Of a stretch of 5,442 nt of DNA, positions 1 to 5,152 are shown piece after piece (within the stretch, counting starts at the first letter, position 1; every line of letters starts with the position of its first letter). Source of the stretch: an uncultured Eubacteriales bacterium. Lineage in GTDB: Bacteria > Bacillota > Clostridia > Oscillospirales > Oscillospiraceae. The notes beneath the pieces are model-generated. The model worked only from the letters and a program-made list of their open reading frames with translations. It was not told the DNA's origin and did no database searches. Made by a program: the position numbers and the translations under genes. The stretch is taken from positions 1 to 5,442 of the forward strand of contig CAJKNS010000175.1 in assembly GCA_905201305.1 (NCBI GenBank), written 5' to 3'.

Positions 1-1279
1 TCCCGGTGGTCCCGGTGCTCCCGATGCACATCCCCCGATGCCCGCTTCTCAGATCACCAGTAGTGAGGAATGGGAGAAGATGGCAGGCGGTGAGGGTCAT
101 GCCGGCGGCGGTATTATGGGCATCCAAACCCTTGGCAGCTTCCAGCCTGCCGGAATGCCAGGTCCCGGCGGCGATCCCGGCGAAGCAGCACCTCCCGATG
201 GCAGCCGCTGGGGCAAGCTGGCGCTGGGCTATGTGCTGGTAGAGGTCGGATGCCGCGGCAGAGAAAATCAGTGGTCTGACGGCACGTTCTACGGAAAAGC
301 TCCCGCTGCCATTGTGGATTTAAAAGCCGCCGTTCGCTATCTCCGGCATAACGCCCAGCTGATTCCAGGCGATCCGGAAAAGATCATCACCACCGGCGGC
401 TCCGGCGGCGGCTGGCAGTCTACTCTGGTGGGTGCATCCGGAAACTGCACCTGGTTTGAGCCGTATCTGGATGCCATTGGCGCCGCCAAGGAACGGGACG
501 ACATCTTTGCTTCCTACTCCACCAGTCCCATTATCGGGCATGAAATTGCCGACGGCGCTGTGGAATGGCAGGGAAACGCACTGATTACCGTTCCAGAGGA
601 GAAAAAGCGCTCGGACCATCTTTCTTCGCTCTTTGGCGACTATCTCCAGTCGGAAACCTTTGTGGGCAAAAACGGCTTTGGTCGCCTGACCATTGACAAT
701 TTGGGGGAATACATTGCCAAAACCTATCTTTCCCCCGATGCCACCCGATATCTCCGCAAAATGAGCGCAGACAAGCGGGACGCCTATCTTGCTGCCCATC
801 CCTGGATTCACTATGACGGCAACACTGCCGTGGTGCGCTTTGAGGACTTTGGCATCTATGCCACCCGTGACGCCCGGGTTCCCTCCTTTGATGATCTTGG
901 CTATGAGCAGCCCGGTCCCAATCTCTATGGAAATGCACATCAGGCTGCCCGGCACTTTACGGACTACTCCCTCCAGCTTGCCACCGGGGACCCCGATGCC
1001 GTGGTCGATCCGGCACTGAAGGAGATTGTCCACAGTCAGAATCCCATTTGGCACATTCTCCGGAAGCACTCTGACGTTGCACCGCATTGGTGGATTCGTC
1101 ACGGTGCCTGCGATCCCTGCCTGGCGGTTCCTCCTGCGGTGCTGCTGGCAACCGCCGCAGAAAACGCCGAAAAGGATGTAAACTGCCGCCTGGTCTGGGA
1201 TGGCGGTCACTGCGAGGACGACGATCAGGACGAATTCCTCCAGTGGGTTTCCAAAATTACCGGCTATTCCATTGGCTAA
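1..1279 (+). CDS. alpha/beta hydrolase, subtype B tannase / feruloyl esterase-like (5' end outside window)
   Basis: The reading frame is open from base 2 to the TAA at 1277-1279 (425 visible residues), so the true start lies upstream. An ATG at 38 falls inside a Pro/Gly-rich stretch and is unlikely to be the start. Counting from that Met, the nucleophile motif GGSGGGW puts Ser122 (codon 401-403) after a typical strand, with GASGN just behind it. Near the C-terminus, WWIRHGACDP supplies a candidate acid Asp359 (1112-1114) and WDGGHCEDDD the candidate His391 (1208-1210). Ser-Asp-His order and the W-I-R-H-G and W-D-x-x-H contexts match subtype B tannases and related bacterial esterases, in which this triad hydrolyses ester bonds such as galloyl or hydroxycinnamoyl esters. 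A large insert between Ser and Asp (about residues 140-340) would be the lid domain. Export is plausible because relatives are often secreted, but the N-terminus is not visible. The exact substrate is unknown; another carboxylesterase is possible. Confidence 0.8.
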   Translation, partial: PGGPGAPDAHPPMPASQITSSEEWEKMAGGEGHAGGGIMGIQTLGSFQPAGMPGPGGDPGEAAPPDGSRWGKLALGYVLVEVGCRGRENQWSDGTFYGKAPAAIVDLKAAVRYLRHNAQLIPGDPEKIITTGGSGGGWQSTLVGASGNCTWFEPYLDAIGAAKERDDIFASYSTSPIIGHEIADGAVEWQGNALITVPEEKKRSDHLSSLFGDYLQSETFVGKNGFGRLTIDNLGEYIAKTYLSPDATRYLRKMSADKRDAYLAAHPWIHYDGNTAVVRFEDFGIYATRDARVPSFDDLGYEQPGPNLYGNAHQAARHFTDYSLQLATGDPDAVVDPALKEIVHSQNPIWHILRKHSDVAPHWWIRHGACDPCLAVPPAVLLATAAENAEKDVNCRLVWDGGHCEDDDQDEFLQWVSKITGYSIG

Positions 1280-1289
1280 AACCATGTAT

Positions 1290-1328
1290 GGCTCCGTTCT
1301 CAGTTCGTTCTGAGAATGGAGCCGTTTT
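1290..1328 (+). terminator. intrinsic terminator after the hydrolase gene
   Basis: A 14-bp stem (1290-1303 with 1310-1323, one G-U pair, otherwise perfect) has a 6-nt TTCGTT loop and is followed by GTTTT. It begins 11 bases after the hydrolase stop codon and separates that gene from the promoter of the next one. Confidence 0.9.
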
Positions 1329-1332
1329 GCAC

Positions 1333-1348
1333 CTTAAGGAAATCTTAA
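1333..1348 (+). promoter_or_regulatory. candidate response-regulator operator upstream of the VanY-type gene
   Basis: CTTAA occurs twice (1333-1337 and 1344-1348) with start-to-start spacing of 11 bp, one helical turn. The same bases form a short inverted repeat, TTAAG-N5-CTTAA (1334-1348). It ends 12 bp upstream of the -35 hexamer of the following promoter. Tandem half-sites one turn apart just upstream of -35 are typical of activating OmpR-family response regulators. That this is such a site is inference; no regulator gene is present in the window. Confidence 0.35.
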
Positions 1349-1360
1349 CCGCCCATCCAA

Positions 1361-1389
1361 TTGCTTTTTAATCCCGGCAACACTATGAT
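1361..1389 (+). promoter_or_regulatory. sigma-A-type promoter of the VanY-type gene
   Basis: TTGCTT (1361-1366) and TATGAT (1384-1389) are separated by exactly 17 bp, close to the vegetative consensus. Transcription should start near 1396, leaving a short leader that includes the AGGGAG ribosome binding site at 1405-1410, 8 nt before the ATG at 1419. Confidence 0.75.
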
Positions 1390-1418
1390 AGGATCAGATT
1401 GTGTAGGGAGCGATCAAC

Positions 1419-2126
1419 ATGCGGTTTTCTGAACACCGGCGGCATTCCCGTAGAATTCTGCCGATTTTATTGAGCGTCCTTTTGCTGGCAGCGCTGGTGC
1501 TGGCAGGCGCATATTTATTTCTGCCGGAGCTGGGTCAGTCCTCTGTGCCCTATGCCACCATGGAGCATGGCCGGAACCTGATTCTGGTCAACCAGCAGCA
1601 CCAGATTCCAAAGGACTGGAACCCGGAGCTGACGGAGCTTTCCAATGGGCAAAAGGTAGACAGCCGAATTTATCCCGACCTTCAGCAGATGTTTGACGAT
1701 ATGCGTGCCCAGGACGTTTATCCGGTGGTGGCGTCCGGCTACCGTACCGCCGAAAAGCAGAAGGAATTGATGGACGAAAAGGTGGAAGAATTCGAGTCTC
1801 AGGGCTATGTGGGCAGGCTTGCACGGAATGAAGCGAAAAAATGGGTCAACACCGTAGGCTGCAGCGAGCACCAAACCGGTCTTGCCGTGGATATCAATGC
1901 CGATGGTGTTTATTCCACCGGCGAGGATGTGTACAATTGGCTGGCAGAAAACGCCTGGCAATATGGCTTTATCCTCCGCTATCCTCAGGGAAAAACTCAG
2001 CTCACCGGAACCGATTATGAACCATGGCACTACCGATATGTCGGAAAAGAAGCCGCCGCTGCCATCCACCAAGAGGGCATCTGTCTGGAGGAATACATCG
2101 CCCAGCTGGACGGCTCTGCCTCATAA
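1419..2126 (+). CDS. VanY-type D-alanyl-D-alanine carboxypeptidase (peptidase family M15B), membrane-anchored
   Basis: A zinc peptidase of 235 residues that removes the terminal D-Ala from peptidoglycan stem peptides outside the membrane. The N-terminus is basic (residues 1-12) and followed by one hydrophobic segment (about 13-35) without an obvious cleavage site, so a signal anchor is likely. The catalytic domain shows the M15B signatures in order: SGYRT with Arg109, SEHQTGLAVD with zinc ligands His151 and Asp158, and EPWHYRYV with catalytic Glu201 and zinc ligand His204. All key residues are present and the length is normal for the family. The start is supported by AGGGAG 8 nt upstream. It is a single-gene transcript between two terminators. 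No vanH, vanA/B-type ligase, vanX or vanRS is nearby, so a cell-wall maintenance role is likelier than glycopeptide resistance. An L,D/D,D-dipeptidase specificity cannot be excluded. Confidence 0.93.
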   Translation: MRFSEHRRHSRRILPILLSVLLLAALVLAGAYLFLPELGQSSVPYATMEHGRNLILVNQQHQIPKDWNPELTELSNGQKVDSRIYPDLQQMFDDMRAQDVYPVVASGYRTAEKQKELMDEKVEEFESQGYVGRLARNEAKKWVNTVGCSEHQTGLAVDINADGVYSTGEDVYNWLAENAWQYGFILRYPQGKTQLTGTDYEPWHYRYVGKEAAAAIHQEGICLEEYIAQLDGSAS

Positions 2127-2172
2127 AAAAACAGCTCCGAACCCGGATTGGGTTCGGAGCTTGTATCTTTTT
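2125..2172. terminator. bidirectional intrinsic terminator between convergent genes
   Basis: A perfect 12-bp stem (2133-2144 with 2150-2161) with a 5-nt loop sits between the VanY-type stop codon and the symporter stop codon. On the minus strand the stem is followed, after one base, by seven consecutive U residues (complement of 2125-2131), giving a very strong terminator for the symporter. On the plus strand the U-tract is interrupted (TGTATCTTTTT), so it is weaker in that direction. Confidence 0.9.
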
Positions 2173-3544
2173 ACATTGCAATCAATCCAAAGGCATTTGC
2201 CACGGAGCTCAGCAGAATAATCACTGCAAAAATCGGGCAGATATAGCGAATCATCACGCAAAAAACCTTTTTCCGCCGGAACGTACCGCCCTCCAGCGTC
2301 ACTTCCTGTTCGATGGCATCAACACCCACCACCTTGGACACCAGCAGGCAGGTGGCGATGGCGGCGATGGGCATCATCACAGAGTTGGTGAGGAAATCAA
2401 AGAAATCCAGGAACTGCATGTCGATGATGGTCACGCCAGCCAGCGGACCATAGCCCAGGGAAGACAGACTGCCCAGCGCCAGCATTACAATGCCGACAAT
2501 GACAGTAGCCTTCCGTCTGCCCCAGCCAAATTCGTCCTCAAAGGTGGAAACGGCGCTCTCCGTCAGGGCAATGGAGCTGGTCACTGCGGCAAACAGCACC
2601 AGCAGGAAGAACAGAATGCCCACAACGGTTCCCATGCCCATGCTGGCAAACACCTTGGGAATGGTGATAAACATCAGCGACGGACCCGCCTTCAGGTTCT
2701 CCGCGCTGCCGCCGGAAAATACAAACACCGCGGGAATAATCATGAGCCCTGCCATAATCGCAATTGCCGTATCGAAAATCTCCACATTTCGAGTGGAGCC
2801 TTCAATGGACACGTCCTTTTTCATATAAGAGCCAAATGTAATCAGGATGCCCATGGCAATGGACAAAGAATAGAACACCTGCCCCATGGCGGATACCACC
2901 GTCATCCAGGAAAAATCCTGAAAATTGGGCACCAGAAAATACTTTACGCCAGCCAGTGCGCCCGGGCGTGTGACGGAATAGACCGCAATCACCAGCGACA
3001 GCACCACCAGAATGGGCATCATGATTTTGGACACCCGCTCAATGCCATTGCGCACGCCTGCAAAAATAATTGCCAGCGTGAACAGCGCAAACACCACAAA
3101 GCACACCTCCGTGGAAACACCGCTGGAAATAAACGCGGAAAAATAGCCGTCGGCTGCCAGCTGATGTCCATGCCCCATGAGATATTCCACCAGATATTTA
3201 ATGACCCAGCCGCCGATCACAGAATAATAGGGCACAATCAGAATCGGAATCACCGCATTGATCCAGCCGCCCAAAGACCGCCATTTGGATGTTCCAAATG
3301 CCTGATAAGCGCCCACAGGACTCTTTCCGGTCATACGACCCAGAGACGTTTCCGCCATAATCATGGCATAGCCAAAGGTCAGCGCCAGGACAATATAGAC
3401 CAGCAGAAAAATACCGCCGCCATATTTGGCAGCCAGATAGGGAAATCTCCAGATGTTGCCCAGTCCCACCGATGCGCCGGCTGCCGCCAGCACAAATCCG
3501 ATTTTGTCGGAAAACGTGCTTCGTTTATTCTTCCGTTCTTTCAT
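2171..3544 (-). CDS. sodium-dependent amino acid transporter, NSS (neurotransmitter:sodium symporter) family
   Basis: A polytopic membrane protein of 457 residues with the LeuT fold, expected to import an amino acid with sodium. TM1 contains the unwound substrate/sodium segment GASVGLGN (23-30) followed by IWRFPYLA, the family hallmark. TM6 carries FYSLSIAMG (about 224-232), equivalent to the LeuT segment around its substrate pocket. TM8 has AVTSSIALTE with Thr322 and Ser323 at the expected second sodium site. The chain ends right after what should be TM11, the usual size for bacterial members with 11 helices. The ATG at 3544 is chosen because AGGAGA lies just upstream (about 3555-3560). An in-frame GTG at 3565 would place that ribosome binding site inside the gene. 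It is monocistronic, divergent from ribU and convergent with the VanY-type gene. The substrate cannot be read from the sequence. Confidence 0.95.
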   Translation of the reverse strand: MKERKNKRSTFSDKIGFVLAAAGASVGLGNIWRFPYLAAKYGGGIFLLVYIVLALTFGYAMIMAETSLGRMTGKSPVGAYQAFGTSKWRSLGGWINAVIPILIVPYYSVIGGWVIKYLVEYLMGHGHQLAADGYFSAFISSGVSTEVCFVVFALFTLAIIFAGVRNGIERVSKIMMPILVVLSLVIAVYSVTRPGALAGVKYFLVPNFQDFSWMTVVSAMGQVFYSLSIAMGILITFGSYMKKDVSIEGSTRNVEIFDTAIAIMAGLMIIPAVFVFSGGSAENLKAGPSLMFITIPKVFASMGMGTVVGILFFLLVLFAAVTSSIALTESAVSTFEDEFGWGRRKATVIVGIVMLALGSLSSLGYGPLAGVTIIDMQFLDFFDFLTNSVMMPIAAIATCLLVSKVVGVDAIEQEVTLEGGTFRRKKVFCVMIRYICPIFAVIILLSSVANAFGLIAM

Positions 3545-3560
3545 ACACGTCTTTTCTCCT

Positions 3561-3588
3561 CTCACGTCGTTTCAAATGCGCACGTGAG
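3561..3588 (-). promoter_or_regulatory. leader hairpin abutting the symporter ribosome binding site
   Basis: CTCACGT (3561-3567) and ACGTGAG (3582-3588) are exact inverted repeats, extended inward by two more C-G pairs past a single bulged base. In the symporter mRNA this gives a 9-bp hairpin with a 9-nt loop, whose last stem base is immediately followed by AGGAG. It lies near the predicted 5' end of the transcript and could protect the mRNA or tune ribosome access. No known riboswitch or T-box signature is visible. Confidence 0.45.
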
Positions 3589-3599
3589 TATTAGTTTAG

Positions 3600-3628
3600 C
3601 ATGTACGACTATTAAATGCAACTGTCAA
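3600..3628 (-). promoter_or_regulatory. candidate promoter of the NSS symporter
   Basis: Reading the minus strand, a perfect TTGACA -35 hexamer occupies 3628-3623. At 17-bp spacing, the sequence TACATG (3605-3600) is a poor but usable -10. A TAATAC farther on (3593-3588) would pair only with a weak -35 (TTTAAT, 3616-3611). The -35 is convincing, the -10 is not. The stretch 3629-3701 between this and the ribU promoter shows nothing else I can support. Confidence 0.4.
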
Positions 3629-3701
3629 TGCCGCTATTCCCTGTGCACTTTGTCTTTCGTGGATTCGGCGCAACATTTTTTCGAATTATCTGCAAAAATA
3701 C

Positions 3702-3730
3702 TTGCAATTCGTAAAAAACCGTCCTATAAT
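3702..3730 (+). promoter_or_regulatory. sigma-A-type promoter of the ribU operon
   Basis: TTGCAA (3702-3707) and a perfect TATAAT (3725-3730) are separated by 17 bp. Transcription would start near 3737, about 15 nt before the first helix of the FMN aptamer, as expected for a riboswitch-controlled leader. Confidence 0.85.
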
Positions 3731-3751
3731 ATCCCCGAAATCAACTGAATA

Positions 3752-3872
3752 CTTTGTCTTCAGGGTGGGGCGCAATTCCCCTACTGGCGGTATAGTCCGC
3801 GACCGGCTCTCGCAGCCGTTGACTCGGTGTAACTCCGGGACCAACAGTACAGTCTGGATGAAAGAAGATAAG
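3752..3872 (+). promoter_or_regulatory. FMN riboswitch aptamer (RFN element)
   Basis: The sequence follows the RFN consensus end to end. P1 closes with TCTTC (3757-3761) against GAAGA (3864-3868). P2 is GGGG/CCCC (3767-3770 with 3778-3781) and P3 is GCGG/CCGC around TATAGT (3787-3800). A variable hairpin CGGCT/AGCCG follows (3804-3818), then P5 around GGTGTAACTCC (about 3823-3838). P6 comes next, with the conserved CAGTACAGTCTGGATG block (3845-3860) and GAAAGAAGA. The aptamer binds flavin mononucleotide in the nascent mRNA and normally lowers expression of riboflavin synthesis or uptake genes. Its position between a strong promoter and ribU fits exactly. Confidence 0.95.
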
Positions 3873-3877
3873 TGCGG

Positions 3878-3989
3878 CAAACCTCCGTATCCCCGGTGCG
3901 TTTCTTTGTTGCCTGCTTGCCTGGATGAAGTCAGAGAATCCAGGTGTTTTCAGGCTCAGCAAAGAGCGCATTTTTTGTTTGGAGGTTTG
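3878..3989 (+). promoter_or_regulatory. ribU: SD / anti-SD pair of the ribU leader
   Basis: The ribU ribosome binding site GGAGGTTTG (3981-3989, GGAGG 8 nt before the ATG) has an exact 9-nt complement, CAAACCTCC, at 3878-3886, directly after the FMN aptamer. Pairing would hide the Shine-Dalgarno sequence and would enclose, not disrupt, the terminator hairpin between the two segments. This suggests a second, translational layer of control; the function is inferred from complementarity only. Confidence 0.5.
3897..3979 (+). terminator. riboswitch-controlled intrinsic terminator (expression platform)
   Basis: A long interrupted hairpin is formed by TGCG (3897-3900)/CGCA (3967-3970), TCTTTG (3903-3908)/CAAAGA (3960-3965), GCCTG (3911-3915)/CAGGC (3951-3955) and CCTGGAT (3920-3926)/ATCCAGG (3938-3944). 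It is followed at once by six U residues (3971-3976). It lies between the FMN aptamer and the ribU ribosome binding site, so it is the expected FMN-promoted attenuator. Confidence 0.88.
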
Positions 3990-3993
3990 AATC

Positions 3994-4596
3994 ATGAAAA
4001 AAGAATCCCTTCGCCGTCTGACCATGGCGGCACTCTGCGGTGCGGTGGCATTTGTGCTGATGTTTTTCAGCTTCTCCGTGCCGGTAATTTCCCCCTTTGC
4101 GGAATTTGACTTTTCCGCGCTGCCGGAGCTGATTGGCGGCTTTATCCTGGGTCCCATCGGCGCGATAGAGATCATTGTGGTAAAAATCGGCTTAAAGCTG
4201 CTGTTTAAGGGCAGCAGCTCCCTGATGACCGGCGAGCTTATGAACCTGATTCTCAGCCTTGCCTATGTGCTTCCGGCGCTCTGGTACTATCGCCGCCATC
4301 GCACCAAGCATGGAGCCGTGGTTGGTCTGGCACTGGGCACGGTCATCAGCGTGGTAATCTCCATCTTTACCAACGTCTATGTCATCTTTCCCCTGTACAT
4401 CAAGCTCTACGGCATGAACTGGGACGGCATCATCGAGATCTGCGCTGCGGTCAATCCCTGGATCAGAAATATTCCCACCATGGTAGCGTTCTCCGTGGTA
4501 CCCTTTAACCTGATTTCCCGGGTGGTCACTTCGCTGATTACCCTGCTGGTATACAAAAAGCTCAGCGCACCCATGAAGCGCTTCGCCCTTGCATAA
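3994..4596 (+). CDS. ribU: riboflavin transporter, ECF S component RibU
   Basis: The substrate-binding membrane subunit of an energy-coupling factor transporter that imports riboflavin; it needs the shared EcfA/A'/T module, which is not encoded here. The 200 residues form about six hydrophobic helices. Helix 1 contains an AxxxA pattern (Ala13 to Ala17) of the kind used by group II S components to contact EcfT. Residues 38-49 (FDFSALPELIGG) and 72-84 (KGSSSLMTGELMN) match the characteristic RibU/YpaA conserved blocks around the vitamin site. Length is normal. The start has GGAGG 8 nt upstream. The FMN riboswitch directly upstream independently supports riboflavin as substrate: high FMN should shut uptake off. 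The split-barrel protein gene follows after 19 bases in the same transcript. Confidence 0.96.
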   Translation: MKKESLRRLTMAALCGAVAFVLMFFSFSVPVISPFAEFDFSALPELIGGFILGPIGAIEIIVVKIGLKLLFKGSSSLMTGELMNLILSLAYVLPALWYYRRHRTKHGAVVGLALGTVISVVISIFTNVYVIFPLYIKLYGMNWDGIIEICAAVNPWIRNIPTMVAFSVVPFNLISRVVTSLITLLVYKKLSAPMKRFALA

Positions 4597-4615
4597 CGAA
4601 ACGGAGGTATCCTTT

Positions 4616-5101
4616 ATGAATTTCAGCGTGGACAAATCATTGACCTTTTCCCAGGCAGTAGAACTGATGTTTGAAAAGCTGGGGCATTCCAAAATCATGG
4701 CGCTTGCCAGCTCGGTCCAGGATTATGTGATGGTGCGCAACGTCAGCTGCCTGTTCTACGATCAAAAAATCTGGTTCAAAACCGACAAGAACTTCCGGAA
4801 AACCCAACAGCTCTTTCAAAATCCCCACGTTGCTCTGTGCTGGAGCGGCGTTCAGGTGGAGGGTATTGCCGAAAATAAGGGTCTGGTTGTAGACGAGCCG
4901 GGACGGAAATTTGAAGCCCTGTATCAGGAATACCTCTGGGGCAGCTACAATAAATACTCCCACGAGGATACGGAAATCATCATTGAAGTAACCCCAAAAT
5001 ACGTGGAAATCTGGGACACCAGTGAGGATAACTATGCCTATCAGATTTTCATCGACTTCGATCAGCAGTCCGTTACGGTCAAGCCCTACGATCAGCTTTA
5101 A
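4616..5101 (+). CDS. pyridoxamine 5'-phosphate oxidase-like FMN-binding split-barrel protein
   Basis: A small soluble protein of 161 residues with the pattern of the FMN-binding split-barrel superfamily. An N-terminal helix is followed by strands IMALASS (27-33) and VMVRNVSCLFY (38-48), then IWFKTDKNFRKTQQLFQNPHV (52-72). The T-D-K-N-F-R-K-T part is the usual flavin-phosphate-contacting segment. Next come ALCW, VQVEGIAE (79-86) and a C-terminal VTPKYVEIWD strand (125-134). Members bind FMN and act as oxidoreductases or flavin/haem-binding proteins; the reaction here is unknown and it is unlikely to be true PNP oxidase. The ATG at 4616 is preferred because GGAGG (4603-4607) lies 8 nt upstream; an in-frame TTG at 4589 would overlap ribU. 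Being 19 bases behind ribU and before a terminator, it should share the FMN riboswitch, which fits a flavin-linked role. Confidence 0.88.
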   Translation: MNFSVDKSLTFSQAVELMFEKLGHSKIMALASSVQDYVMVRNVSCLFYDQKIWFKTDKNFRKTQQLFQNPHVALCWSGVQVEGIAENKGLVVDEPGRKFEALYQEYLWGSYNKYSHEDTEIIIEVTPKYVEIWDTSEDNYAYQIFIDFDQQSVTVKPYDQL

Positions 5102-5110
5102 TTGAGACAA

Positions 5111-5148
5111 TGCGGGACAGGAAATGCATCCTGTCCCGCAATTCTTTT
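5111..5148 (+). terminator. intrinsic terminator of the ribU operon
   Basis: A perfect 12-bp GC-rich stem (5111-5122 with 5129-5140) with a 6-nt loop is followed by ATTCTTTT. It begins 9 bases after the split-barrel gene's stop. The minus strand lacks a clean U-tract, so it would be a weaker terminator for the opposing gene. Confidence 0.88.
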
Positions 5149-5152
5149 GCGC

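Noticed and set aside
320..1285. A 321-codon minus-strand open frame opposite the hydrolase
   Set aside because: It is antisense to a gene with intact catalytic motifs, shows no recognisable family and has no supporting ribosome binding site; a shadow of codon bias.
1515..2072. A 185-codon minus-strand open frame opposite the VanY-type gene
   Set aside because: It is fully contained within a gene with complete M15B motifs and has no domain of its own.
1419..2126. Vancomycin resistance cluster
   Set aside because: Only a VanY-type peptidase is present; no ligase, dehydrogenase, VanX dipeptidase or two-component genes occur in the window, and such peptidases are common in ordinary Clostridia chromosomes.
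3545..3601. T-box or other amino-acid-sensing leader for the symporter
   Set aside because: The leader is too short and lacks a T-box conserved sequence or a downstream terminator; only a simple hairpin is visible.
2024..3748. A 574-codon plus-strand open frame running antisense to the symporter and into the intergenic region
   Set aside because: It overlaps the well-supported NSS gene, starts inside the VanY-type gene, and its translation is rich in His, Asn and Gln without domains, as expected for the complement of a membrane-protein gene.
3702..4175. Overlapping open frames on both strands across the ribU leader
   Set aside because: The region is explained by a promoter, FMN aptamer and terminator; the translations show no family resemblance.
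4637..5110. A 157-codon minus-strand open frame opposite the split-barrel protein
   Set aside because: It is antisense to a gene with a good ribosome binding site and recognisable fold motifs, and would read through the operon terminator stem.
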